Both the position numbers and the translations under genes were made by a program. A stretch of DNA of 64,000 nt from Mercurialis annua (Eukaryota; Streptophyta; Magnoliopsida; Malpighiales; Euphorbiaceae): the NCBI RefSeq assembly GCF_937616625.2, contig NC_065570.1:37827665-37891664 (forward strand), read 5' to 3'. This document shows positions 25,440 to 36,220 of this stretch, piece by piece. How positions within the stretch are numbered: position 1 is the stretch's first letter; each line of letters opens with the position of its first letter. Under the pieces are notes generated by a model. The model was not told where the DNA came from and made no database searches. It saw only the letters and a list, made by a program, of their open reading frames with translations.

Positions 25440-28110
25440 CCGATTTCCTAATCTTGATTAGGTTGTATTACGCAAAGTGTGCGTGAAAAGTGACGCTAGA
25501 GTAGTATGGCGTGTTTCAAGTCGCTTTAACGCGTCATTTCGATTACTGTTCTTATGTCGCGTTAGAAGTGTCTCTAACGCGTAGTTCTGATTACCTAAGC
25601 ATGGTTAGGTTATATTACGCAAAGTGTGCGTGAAAAGTGACAATAAATTAGCTTGTCGTGTCTCAAGTCTCTTTAACGCGTCGTTCCGATTACCTCATGG
25701 TCAGGTTATTTTATGCGAGATTAGTATGTCGTGTCTCGAGTCTTTTTAATGCGTATTCCAATTACCTAAGCATGAATAGGTTATATTACGTAAAGAGTGC
25801 GTGAAAAGTGAAACTAGATTAGTATGTCCCGTCTCAAGTCTCTTTAACGCGTTGTTCCGATTACCTAAGCATGGTTAGGTTATATTACTCAAAGTGTGCG
25901 TGAAAACTGGCGCTAGATTAATATGTCGTTACTCAAGTCTCTTTAACGCGTCGTTTTGATTTCCTAAAAATGGTTAAGTTATATTACGCAAAGCGTGCGT
26001 AAAAAGTGACGCTAGATTAGTATTGCGTGTTTCAAGTCTCTTTAATGCGTCGTTTCGATTACCATGCTTATGTCGCGTAACAAGTGTCTCTTTGATGCGT
26101 CGTTTCGATTACCATGCATATGTCGCGTCACCAGTGTCTCTAATGCGTCCTTCTGATTACCTAAGCATGGTTTGGTTATATTACGCAAAGTGTGCGTGAA
26201 AAGTGAAAATAGATTAGTATGTCGCATCTCATGTCTCTTTAACGCATCATTCCGATTACCTAAGCATGGTTAGGTTATTTTACACAAAGTGTGCGCAAAA
26301 AGTGACGCTAGATTTGTATGTCGCGTCTCAAGTCCCTTTATCTAAGCATGGTTAGATTATATTACGCAAAGTGTGCGTGAAAAGTGACGCTAGATTAGTG
26401 TGGCGCGTCTCAAGTCTCTTTAACATATCGTTTCGATTACCATACTTATGTCACGTTACAAGTCTCTCTAACACATCGTTCCGATTACAAAAACATTGTT
26501 AGGTTATATTACGCAAAGTGTGCGTGAAAAGTGACAATAGATTAGTATGTCGTGTCGCAATTCTCTGTAACGCGTCGTTTCGATTAACTAAGCATGTTTA
26601 GATTATATTAAGCAAAGTGTGCGTGAAAAGTGACGCTAGATTAGTATGTCATGTCTCAAGTCTCTTTAACACGTCGTTCCTATTACCAAAGCATGGTTAT
26701 GTTATATTATGCCAAGTGCGCGTTAAGAGTGTCGCTAGATTAGTATGTCGAATCACAAGTCTCCCTAACGTGTTGTTACGATTACCTAAGCATGGTTAAG
26801 TTATACTACGCCATATTAATCTAGCGTCACTTTTTACGCACGCTTTGCGTAATATAATCTAACCATGCTTAGGTAATCGGAACGACGCGTCAAAGCGATT
26901 GAAGACGTGACATACTAATCTAGCGTCACTTTTCACGCACAGTTTGCGTAATATAACCTAACCATGCTTAGGTAATCGGAACGAAGCATTAAAGAGAATT
27001 GAGACACGACATACTAACCTAGCAACAGTGTTCAAGCACACATTGCGTAATATAACCTAACCATGCCTAGGTAATCGGAATGACGCTTTAAAGAGACTTG
27101 TGACAAGACATACTAATCTATTTTCACATTTCACGCACACTTTGTGTAATATAACCTAACCATGCTTAGGTAATCGGAACGACACGCTAGAGAGACTTGT
27201 GACGCGACATAAGCATGGTAATCGAAACGACGCGCTACAGAGATTTGAGACACGACATACAAATCTATTGTCGCTTTTCACGCACAATTTGCATAATATA
27301 ACCTAACCATGTTAGGTAATCGGAACAAAGCATTAGAGAGACTTGAGATGCGACATACTAATCTAGCGTCACTTTTCACGCACAGTTTGCTTAATATAAC
27401 CTAACCATGCTTATGTAATTGGAACGACGCGTTAGAGAGACTTGTGACACGACATACTAATCGAGCGTCACTTTTCACGCACACTTTACGTTAACTAAAA
27501 CATGCTTAGGTAATCGGAACGACGCGTTAGAGAGACTTGTGAGACGACATAAGCATGGTAATCGAAACGACGCGTTAAAGAGACTTGTGAAGCACCATAC
27601 CAATATAGCGTCACCTTTTACACAGACTTTGCATAATATAATCTAACCATGCTTAGGAAATCAGAACGAGGCGTTAAAGATACTTTAGACGCGACATACT
27701 AATCTAGTTTCACTTTTCACGCACTCTTTACGTAATATAACCTATTCATGCTTAGGTAATCGGAATACACATTAAAAAGACTCGAGACGCGACATACTAA
27801 TCTAGCGTAACTTTTCACACACACTTTGCGTAAAATAACCTAACCATGCCTAGGTAATCGGAACGACGCGTTAAAGAGACTTGAGACGCGACATACTAAT
27901 ATATTGTCACTTTTCACGCACACTTTGCGTAATATAACCAAACCATGCTTAGGTAATCAGAACGACTGGTTAGAGACACTTGTGATGCGACATAAGCACA
28001 GTAATTGAAATGACGCGTTAAAGAGACTTGAATCGCGCCATACTAATCTAGTGTCACATTTCACGCACACTTTGCATAATACAACCTAATCAAGATTAGG
28101 TAAGCGGAAC
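25440..28110. repeat. Imperfect inverted duplication centred near 26.8 kb
   Basis: Arm 1 (about 25440-26120, +) and arm 2 (about 27490-28110, -) carry the same private variants in mirror order. CTAATCTTGATTAGGTTGTA is at 25448 and, inverted, at about 28080. ATTACTGTKCTTATGTCGC is near 25553 and inverted near 27985. CATGAATAGGTTATATTACG is at 25771 and inverted near 27730. Arm 1 has an extra monomer near 25880. The arms flank the orientation switch at 26813, so this is a fold-back duplication and not random similarity between monomers. Confidence 0.72.
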
Positions 28111-28312
28111 GACGCTTTAAAGAGACTTGAGACACGACATACTAACCTAGCAAATGTTTTCACGCACACATTGCGTAATATAACCAAACCATGCTTTAGT
28201 AATTGGAATGACGCGTTAAAGAGATTTGAGACGCGACATACTAATCTAGCGTCGCTTTTCACTCCCACTTCGCGTAAAATAACCTAACCATCCTTTGTAA
28301 TCGGAACGGCAC
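26813..28312 (-). repeat. Satellite array, reverse, up to the gypsy insertion
   Basis: Orientation switches at about 26813, where forward TTATACTACGC runs into CATATTAATCTAGCGTCAC. Monomers read CCTAACCATGCTTAGGTAATC on the plus strand. Short monomers (ACATAAGCATGGTAATCG) lie at about 27206, 27546 and 27989, with gaps of 340 and 443 bp, close to 3x99+48 and 4x99+48. It ends where the 4.4-kb LTR begins. Confidence 0.92.
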
Positions 28313-31300
28313 TGTAATAACCCTAATTTTCAAAATATGGAATTTTTGAAAATGCGGTGAAACGGAAATTAGCGGCGGTAGAGTACCGGCTTAGAAATTA
28401 ATTTTTCGGTGTTTAAATGCATGTGATTGATTTATTTGTGATGTTTGATTAATTATTAAAATGTTTACGTGTGCATGGCTACGTAAATTGATTTATTGTG
28501 CATGGGTGACATTTTTGTAATTTTCGGCCATTAAATGATAAAAATCGATTTAAATAATTAAAACGTTAAAAAAAATTATAAATATATTTGCTCGAGATTT
28601 GATCCTATAAGAGATTAATTTAGTTCGGAAATGTTTTTCGAGAAAGATTTTACGGAACTTCGAAAACCGTAAAAATAATTAATTAAGCTAGATTAGCTTA
28701 ACTTGGAGCAAAAGCAATTGGTGGAGAGTTGACACATGGTGAGACACTTGGCATTATGCATGTAGTGTAAGTTATGACTAATAGTAGTTCTAATGATTGA
28801 GATTAAAAAAGGCAACTTAGACCCCACAACTTTTCTATCTAAAATGTTATAAGTGGAAATTTTCTTTTCTCCATTTTCTTAGGAGTAAAAAGAATTTGCT
28901 AGAGAAAAACCAAAAGTCACTTTCTTTTCTTCTTGTCTTTGCCGAACCCAAACCCTAGGAAGAAAACAAACCCCATTAATCTTTAACTCAAGCTTTTGAA
29001 AAAAAAAGGTAAGAATAAGAGCTTCTTTAAATGATTTCTTTGTGAATTTCTTGACGGGATATATTTTTTTTAAAGCTTTGTGCTTGAGTGGGAGGTTTTA
29101 TTCAAAGTTGTTAAAAGATGATCTTTCTTTCAAAATATGGGTTTTTAAAGAGATCAAATTTATGGGTGTTGTTCATTTTTGGAAATTTTCGGTTTTAACA
29201 AAATTTTGGTTTAAGAGTTTAAAACTTGCATGCAATCATGGATTATGGTTCTAGAGGGTGGAATAAAACTTGGGTAAGGATTGGTTTTGAAAAATTTAAA
29301 TTTTTTAAAGTAGTTATGTTTTAAATTTTGTTTCCAACTTGAACAAGTTTTATGAGCTAAGCTTAAAAAGCTGAAAATAAATATTTTTGGGTGTTAAAGG
29401 TTGATTCTTGAGAAAAATTTAAGTATTTTAAAAGAATAATTCAAGGGTTAAATTTGTGGTGTTTATGAACCGAATATTTTCATAAATATTCCTGAAGTAT
29501 GACTTTAAAATTTCATGTTTTAAATGTAGTATACTGCTTAAGAAAAATTTGGTGGTTTTAAAGTTTAAAGTGTGGAAATTTAACATTTTCTTTTATGAAA
29601 CCGAAAACAATGAAGTTAAAAATAATTATGAGATAAATTATTTTGGGGTTAAAATTTGTTAAATGGGTGAGTGTATGTGGAATGTAGTTGAGATTTTAAA
29701 ATGGAGATTTTTGGGTAATTTATTTGAAATTGCCGAATTATATGATGATTTCTTTTCCATTGTTATTTTGATATGCTTATTAGAAATTTTGTATGTTATC
29801 TAGGTTGTATTAGATGATATGTTGAAATGTGATTAATGGTAGAAATTTATAAAATGTGTTGGTGAAATTTTGACTTGGCCGAATATGTCTTCAATGTTGC
29901 ATGTTTAATTTGTGAAAATTATTTAGTGGGTATTTGTTGAAATTATATGTTTGTGATTTACATGTTAAACTTGAATATTATTGGTATGAAAAATGCTAGA
30001 TAAATAGTGTTGTTAGTGAATTGCATGAAATGGTGTAAAATATGCCTAGGATGCAAATATTTAAAAATGTGTTTGAATAATAAATTGTTGTTGGCCGAAT
30101 AAATGAGAAACAAAAATAAATAATTTTTATTGTTTAAATGGCATGATTTATTGGTTGATTAAATGTTAATTGAGATTATGTTTACATGTTATGTGGATTG
30201 AATGTTGAAATGTTAAAATTTTGGCTAGAAGCCGAATTGGTCTATGATAAAAAAAAATGTACTTTTAAATTTCTTGATTTAATGTTGAGTTAAGAAACAT
30301 GCCATAGAAATGTTTATTTGTTGAAAATTTTAATATATGGTGATTTGGTGTGTTGGCCGAATAGTTTGGTTATTTGGTGTTTGGTTGATTAAAATTGTTA
30401 ATGATGTGAATTTAGTGTTGTGATATTTAATCAAGTGTGGATTAAATATTTTGGTAGAGTTAAATTTCTTTTTATTTGAAATTGATTGGCTAAATTTTGG
30501 TATAGGTGGTAGAGAGTGGGGTGGTGGTCGGCGAACCACTACCGGCCGGTAAACGGAGCACGGTGTCTCTGTTTTACCGAGCCAACACTTGGTCGGGTTG
30601 AAACCGAACTATTATGGACCGGGGCCAAGTGGGGCCAAAACCGTAAATTAGATTACCGGACTTAGAACTTTAGACTTTTTATTTAGACTTGAACTAAATA
30701 AGTTTGGACCCAAAGTTAAAAACTAAAAGGTAAGTAATAAATTGAAAATTTATTAAAAGGACTAAAATGGAAGATTTAAAAGTATAAGGACTAGTATATC
30801 CTAAATGGAATTTTGGTCGGCTTGAAAGGCAAGTGGAGCCTTAGATTGTTTAATTAAAAGTTTTTAAGATTTAAAACTTTTAATTTGGGCTTAGACCCAA
30901 AAGATTTATTTTTTTAAATGGATAAGAATTAATTAGTTGGACATAAACTAATTAATGTTTTATTTAATTAAAATTGGAAAATTTTAATTAAAAGATTTAT
31001 ATATGTATATATTATTTTTATAAAAGAGGACTTGAAATAAGGGTATTTTGGAATATGATAATTAATAAGGTCCGAATATGTTTTTAAAATATGGGAATTT
31101 TTCCGAAAGGGTAAAATGGTAAAATTTACCTAAGAATTTAGAATGGACCAAATTTTGAAATTTAATTGGATTCCTAAGATTGAACCCGATACGTAGTATA
31201 TGTACGGGCCACGATGGCGATCGTGAGAATTAGTCGAAAACGTTTTGATTATCGAACGTTTATAGAGTTGACGAAAGGTCAATCTCGGAATGTGATGCAT

Positions 31301-32732
31301 TCACGGGGCGTTGAATGAATAATTGCCGAGGAGCTAAATGTGGATTAGCGTGCGTAAATATTTGTGCAACGACAGTCTGTGAGTTTGCATTATTACATGC
31401 ATACATTAAAGTAATAAAATTACTATTATTACTTTAATGTGGAAATTAATGTCATACAGCATTTTAAATATATCGTATATTTATTTTGAGTAAATAAAAT
31501 TATTATGGAATGAGTCTACGAAACGTGCCATCCTATTTGGGCTATAATAGGACTACGTGATCACTAGTTATTGCATGCATATTTATTTTTATGTAAAGTG
31601 GATGTGGAAATCTAGACGAAGGTCTAGAAGTCTGAGACGACGGTCTAGACATTGCGGGAGAGCTTCTAAGACGACGGTCTAGAACCCCGAACAAGTTAAC
31701 GGCGACAGAACGATAGAGTTCGGCCGATTGATTTAAGGAAAACGGCGTCATGGAACATTAAATGTTATCGGTCGTTGAGTCCGTGAGAAAAGTTGGAAAC
31801 AGTCTAAAGAAAGGTTTAGAACTGTAAAGGATAGTGGAAAATAAACTAGAGTCGAGCGAATGTACGGGTTCAGCCGACTAGTTTATTAGCCTAAGTCTGA
31901 AAGGAGACTTAGAGGAAAATGGATTAGAAATGGCATTTCATTTAAAAGCTTTACGTTTATGTGATTGAACCGGTAGTAAATATTTAAATATGTCTATTTT
32001 ATAACGGGTTAAATTATTTAATGTGTGTTTGTAAGATGTCAACTTACCAGTTAATCTGACCCCGTTGTTGTACCAATTTTTCAGATACGTAGACTGTCTT
32101 TTTGGCGAGACTTCATTTCCTTGTTTCATGAAGTCTTTTTTTTTGGCGTCTTGGTATTGTAAATATTTTTCTATCTTAGCGCTGCAGTAGAACTGTCTAG
32201 ACGGACGTACTTTAGCATGCTTTTATTTTGCGATGAACTGCCACGTTATAACTCTGTTTAATTTTCATCGCTTATATTTATGTATTTGGAATGCATGCTT
32301 GTTATGGTTATTTTGCGATGCCTCTCGGGTATTTGAGATACCGAGATAAATGTGGAAAACAGTAAATGAAACCGTTGGCATCGAGACGAAATGTCTATGT
32401 GGGCCCGACGTGGCATGAATGTGATTTGCATGTCTTACCCTAAAAACGTTTATGAAAAAGGGTTATGATAATTGACATGTTGTGAAAATGGAAAAGAGGT
32501 CCCGTGAAATGGTTGACCGAATGTTTATGTTTCGGAATTGAAAATGTCTTATTTTATTCCGCGAAAAATTTATAGTGAATTTCGAAACAAATTTATGTGA
32601 GAAAACTTTTGTAAGAAAAGTTAAATTGTTTTAATGGGAAAAATGGATTTTATTTTAAGGCTTGTTACGGGTTTCGGAGCAACCACTCCCATTCCCTAGC
32701 GCCGGTCTCGATCCGGAAATCGGGTCGTGACA
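28313..32732 (+). mobile_element. Long 5' LTR (4.4 kb) of a Ty3/gypsy-type element
   Basis: Starts TGTAATAACCC directly after satellite and ends GGGTCGTGACA, followed within 5 bp by a tRNA primer site. These TG...CA ends give an LTR of 4,420 bp. The sequence is AT-rich with no coding capacity. A GGCCGAAT-like motif recurs at about 29732, 29877, 30091, 30229 and 30355, and GACGACGGTCTAGA recurs near 31635 and 31669. The 3' end (accactcccattccctagcg near 32680) is clearly related to the solo LTR at 50516. Such length suggests the Tekay/Del or a similar long-LTR lineage, which is inference. Confidence 0.85.
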
Positions 32733-32736
32733 AAGG

Positions 32737-32747
32737 TGGTATCAGAG
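32737..32747 (+). other. Primer-binding site, initiator-Met tRNA type
   Basis: TGGTATCAGAG lies 4 nt after the LTR end and matches the complement of the 3' end of plant initiator Met-tRNA. It fixes the plus orientation of the element and the LTR boundary. Confidence 0.9.
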
Positions 32748-33384
32748 TAATGGTTGATTAATTGGGCCATTGCGTGGAAAAGTGATTTTGTTTTCGAAAT
32801 GAGAATCGAAAATTTTTGTGAAATGAAAAAATTTTGATTTTATTTTCGATGTGCGAATCGAAAATTTTAGCAATGTGGTATGATGTGAAAAGTTGAGTTG
32901 TTTATCGAGTTCTTAGGAAGGAATAAATATCCCTAGGAAATCTACTGCAGCAAAATAGGAAATCGATGTCATGTCTTGACTAAGTTATCGTTTTTCAAAA
33001 TTCTATTCCGTAGCATTCCCTAGGAATTGAATTTGTGATGTTGTGATTAAACGATAATGTGATTTTGTGATTGATTGCAATTATGTGATTAAATACCTGA
33101 GAATGTGATTTGGTGATTAATTGCAATTGTATGATGTGTTAATTGGGAATGTGATTTTGTGAATATTTGCAGTTACGTGATTAATAATTAAGATTTGATT
33201 GGGTTATTGAAACCGAAAATTTATGGTGTAATTGCTATGTGAAAAATGTGCAAAGTGAGTATGTGATTTGGTTTTTGCGTGGTGTATTGGTTGAACCAAG
33301 ATTGGTTTTCGGTGATGGTGTGAAAATTGTGATCATATGTGTTTAATGTACACGGGATTTACATGGGTTTTATTCTGTGACAGA

Positions 33385-34092
33385 ATGTCTAGATTTTCGG
33401 ATAACATGTCACAAGGGAATCGGTATGTTGCGGATAACGGATCGGTCAACGTGAATGTAGAGAAATTTTTAAGAAGCGTGACCCTGGAAACCGCAAATGC
33501 TGAAGTTGGTAGCAACGCTAATGGAAATGGCTTTCAATCGGAATCGGTTGGGTTGCAACCACCGAACCCTAGCTTTAGAGCCGATTGGTTCACCAAGGGA
33601 GTGGACAAATTCAAAGAGGCTAAGATGAATGCTATTGAGGTTATGGAAAGAGTTGCCGAAGCTTTAGATGAGGTGACTAGAACCGAGAGCCGTGAGAGGT
33701 ATAGGTTTGTGTTGTTGGGTGGTTATCTCGATACTTGGACTAGGGGAAGCAAATCGGTTCAAGAGTACATGGAGGAATTTATAAGGTTTAATTCGGCGGT
33801 ACCGGATTTGATGATGAATACGGATGATGTTCATTCCCGATTCATTTACGGTTTAGGTGATGAGTTTTACGGATTGTTGAGTGAGAGGGCGAGGCCACTT
33901 CCGTACCTATACGGACGTGCATTAGCATTAGAGGAGTATATGTTAGCCCGAGGAACACCACCGCAAGCGTATTTTTATCCCTATACCGAGAATCCAATTT
34001 TTGGAGCGATGATACCCGATGATGAGGAGCAAGAGGAGGATCCGGAAGAAGACCCGGAGGAGGATCCCGAGGAGTATGTTCCGTTGGATTAG
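33385..34092 (+). CDS. gag: Gag-like protein of the long-LTR element
   Basis: Open frame of 251 codons from 33337. The likelier start is Met17 at 33385 (MSRFSDNMSQG), giving 235 aa. The central part, SKSVQEYMEEFIRFNSAVPD followed by SRFIYGLGDEFYGLL, resembles the second half of the Ty3/gypsy retrotransposon Gag domain, where family members show V-x-E-Y-x-x-x-F and R-F-x-x-G-L. The N-terminal half of the usual domain is not recognisable. The tail is very acidic, with repeated EEDPEEDPEED, and no zinc knuckle is present. The frame ends cleanly with a stop, and satellite begins about 25 bp later, so neither pol nor a 3' LTR follows. Alternatives are a non-autonomous gag-only element or an autonomous element cut at its 3' side. 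Assignment to Gag is moderately sure. Confidence 0.6.
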   Translation: MSRFSDNMSQGNRYVADNGSVNVNVEKFLRSVTLETANAEVGSNANGNGFQSESVGLQPPNPSFRADWFTKGVDKFKEAKMNAIEVMERVAEALDEVTRTESRERYRFVLLGGYLDTWTRGSKSVQEYMEEFIRFNSAVPDLMMNTDDVHSRFIYGLGDEFYGLLSERARPLPYLYGRALALEEYMLARGTPPQAYFYPYTENPIFGAMIPDDEEQEEDPEEDPEEDPEEYVPLD

Positions 34093-34116
34093 GAGTGAGA
34101 TTTAGATCTCGAGAGT

Positions 34117-34165
34117 AGTAATATAACCTAACCATGTTTCGGTAATCGAAATGACGCGTTAAAGA
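34117..34165 (-). repeat. 49-bp satellite remnant between two elements
   Basis: Reverse-orientation satellite (ATATAACCTAACCATG ... GACGCGTTAAAGA) trapped between the gypsy-type element and the copia element. Its last five bases, AAAGA, are the left copy of the copia target duplication. Confidence 0.9.
34161..34165. other. Target-site duplication, left (AAAGA)
   Basis: AAAGA immediately before the TGTTAG start of the copia 5' LTR. The same five bases follow the 3' LTR at 42794-42798, and removing the element restores a normal satellite reading GTTAAAGAGACTTG. Confidence 0.95.
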
Positions 34166-35364
34166 TGTTAGTAGTATGTGCCCTAGGGCCATTTGATCAT
34201 GTATATTTGTAGAACTAATCCCAATGGCAAAGATATATATGTTCTAATTGAACTAAGTGTCTCATCAACTAAGTGTTCATTTATTACGTATTGTCCTTAT
34301 CACATTGTGGTAGAATCTATTCTTAAGGTGTTAAGAATATGAGTTACAGATTTTATTATACATGTTATCTAAATAACAGTTCATGATCGATGGGGTCCTA
34401 CGAATAAGGGCATCGTATTATCCCGGAAAGATTGTCACCTCTGTTTATTCTCCTGATTAGTAAGGAGTTACTAATTATAGGAAGTAGTGAGTCTCATACT
34501 ACTTGATGGAGATCAAGATAAACATGTGGACACTCAAGATGTTGAGTGGGTCGAACAAGTGATGCTAGATGACTTATACATGGTATTTCATCAAAGTCAA
34601 TTTAAAGTTATCTAGTTCATAATTGTACATATGTCCTTTGACTTGCGGTGACACTATCTTGTATATAGGTGATTAGAGTTTGATACTCCTTATCCCTAGA
34701 TCTTTCATGAGCTAGGGTCGCGGGATGTGTTGGCTCTAGTTAGTTGTATATGGAGATAGGGGTTTAACCAACAGAGGATTTATCACTCCGGATGAACGGA
34801 GAAAAGATTCTATGCTATCTCAAATTGTTCTTGATGGATGATAAAACCTGCGCGGGTGTATATGACTTACTTAGAAAGTTGTTTCTAGAGGAAGCCATAT
34901 TTATCAAGAATAAGAACTGAGATGAGGTCATATGATTAAGACAAACAGTGTTTGACTTAACCGTGACACTAGTCGAGATCAGAATCTTAGATGAAGGGAA
35001 TTTTGAGTGTACGGTAATTATGAACATTGGTTCATAAAGAATGCATCGAAACATTCATATCTATTTGGGGGTCGTGATATGTTGCTAGACGTCACTCACG
35101 ATCTACGAGAATTAATAACTAATGGGATTTAATTATTTAATATAAGAAAGGCGTTTCTTATGACTCTCGTTGCCATATAGATGTGAACCTAGTTAGTCAC
35201 ACACAATAGGGTGTGCAACCGATTGAGTTTACGAGAGATCGATTTCATATAGATACTAGCATATCTCGGAAATTAATCTAAGATGAAAAACAAGTATAAA
35301 TTAGGGACTAATTTGTAAGAGTTATAAATTAGTAGGCACCTAATTGTATTTTGTCCAAGTTAAT

Positions 35365-35549
35365 GTGATGATGTCATGTGATGATGTCACGATGATGTCA
35401 TGTGATGATGTCACGATGATGTCATGTGATGATGTCACGATGATGTCATGTGATGATGTCACGATGATGTCATGTGATGATGTCACGATGATGTCATGTG
35501 ATGATGTCACGATGATGTCATATGATGATGTCACGTGATGATGTCATGT
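35365..35549. repeat. 24-bp minisatellite in the 5' LTR
   Basis: Tandem GATGATGTCATGT / GATGATGTCAC half units of 13 and 11 bp, about seven full copies. It is open in several frames on both strands, but the peptides are only a by-product of the 24-bp period. TGATGTCA recurs about 15 times. It is followed by TCACGTGA, a G-box-type core. The position just upstream of the TATA box suggests an enhancer-like U3 element (inference). Confidence 0.9.
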
Positions 35550-35560
35550 ATGTCTCTGTG

Positions 35561-35748
35561 TGTGACACCTAGCATCCGACGTGTCAGAAGGTGGCAACAC
35601 CTATGCTTGATGTGTGACACCTAGCATGTGATGTGTCCGATGGTGGCAACACCTATGCTTTGTGTGTGACACCTAGCATGTGAGGTGTCGAATGGTGGCA
35701 ACACCTTTGCTTGGTGTGTGACACCTAGCATGTGAGGTGTTGCATTCT
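35561..35748. repeat. 52-bp tandem repeat in the 5' LTR
   Basis: TGTGACACCTAGCATSYGA begins at 35561, 35613, 35665 and 35717, a constant 52-bp period with about 3.6 copies. The TGGCAACACCT block is repeated in the first three. The same array is present in the 3' LTR from about 42147. Confidence 0.92.
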
Positions 35749-35764
35749 TAAGCAAAGCTCTACC

Positions 35765-35774
35765 CTATAAATAG
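35765..35774 (+). promoter_or_regulatory. TATA box of the copia 5' LTR
   Basis: CTATAAATAG, a near-ideal plant TATA box, lies directly downstream of the 24- and 52-bp repeats and about 0.43 kb before the LTR end. Transcription would start about 30 bp downstream, near CATACACACCACACTT. The same box is at 42351-42360 in the 3' LTR. Confidence 0.75.
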
Positions 35775-36208
35775 AGGTTGCCTTTGCTCATTCTACATAC
35801 ACACCACACTTAAGAGAGCATATTTGAAGGAGTTCAAGTAGTCATCAATCACAGAAAAGCTTGGAGAAAGTTTTTCATACATCCCAGCAAAGACATAATC
35901 GAGGCGAGAGTTTGAGCTTAGGGTTGCTCAGCAAGAGAAACTCTTGCAGATTACTTCAAGGCGAGGATTCAATCGGACGCATACTCGTGTGGACGAGCTT
36001 GAGGTCGCCGTACTATCGGGACTACAGGAATCGTTGGAGAATCGACATAGGTATTCTTCTTACGGTTTCTAGATGCGTGCTTTAATTACTATATGATACG
36101 ACGATCCATTTTTTATTGATATGATCAATTTCTGGATCCGAATTGTTGGAATTCCAATTTTGAATTGAAATATACGATTCGGACCCTCACGTCCCGCTGC
36201 ACCAACAG

Positions 36209-36220
36209 TGGTATCGGAGC
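36209..36220 (+). other. Copia primer-binding site
   Basis: TGGTATCGGAGC begins 1 nt after the 5' LTR. It matches the initiator-Met tRNA complement (TGGTATCAGAGC) with one mismatch. Confidence 0.88.

Larger units (their letters stand above)
19801..26812 (+). repeat. Monomeric satellite array, forward (7 kb)
   Basis: Forward 99-bp satellite with short monomers and no gene. It includes a 147-bp composite duplication (20411/20558) and tandem short monomers at 23341. A recognisable variant, GCCAAGTGCGCGTTAAAAG, recurs near 19836, 22404 and 26712 (a close relative lies near 23469). The stretch from about 25440 to 26120 is repeated in inverted orientation at 27490-28110. Confidence 0.93.
28313..34116 (+). 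mobile_element. Gypsy-type element lacking pol and 3' LTR
   Basis: Order: 4.4-kb LTR, primer site, about 0.6 kb leader, gag-like ORF, then abrupt satellite from about 34117 (TAATATAACCTAACC). The flanking satellite is in the same (reverse) orientation on both sides. No target duplication can be assigned because the right end is lost. The 5' flank is GGCAC inside a GGAACGACGCG-type stretch of the monomer. Only 49 bp of satellite separate it from the copia element. Confidence 0.8.
34166..36207 (+). repeat. Copia 5' LTR (2,042 bp)
   Basis: Runs from TGTTAGTAGTATGTGCCC to GCTGCACCAACA. It carries a 24-bp minisatellite (35365-35549), a 52-bp tandem repeat (35561-35748) and a TATA box (35765). It is longer than the 3' LTR by 37 bp, accounted for by one 24-bp unit plus a 13-bp half unit of the minisatellite. 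Confidence 0.95.

Noticed and set aside
28313..32732. Host gene in the 4.4-kb unique region
   Set aside because: TG...CA ends, a primer site just downstream, homology of its end to the solo LTR, and no coding frame show it is an LTR.
32737..32747. tRNA gene remnants at the primer sites (also 36209, 63213)
   Set aside because: Only the 11-12 nt primer complement is present; there is no cloverleaf.
33842..34192. 116-codon minus-strand open frame
   Set aside because: Antisense to the gag-like ORF and running into satellite; no recognisable features.
35340..35538. Matching open frames on both strands over the LTR minisatellite
   Set aside because: A by-product of the 24-bp period; the peptide is an 8-residue repeat, and the array length varies freely between the two LTRs.
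35561..35748. Regular direct repeats as a CRISPR array
   Set aside because: There are no distinct spacers; the 52-bp unit repeats as a whole inside a plant LTR and is duplicated in the other LTR.
35861..36085. 74-codon open frame in the copia LTR, kept in both LTRs (also 42447)
   Set aside because: Both copies descend from one template at insertion, so conservation proves nothing. No family resemblance, and it lies in the R/U5 leader.
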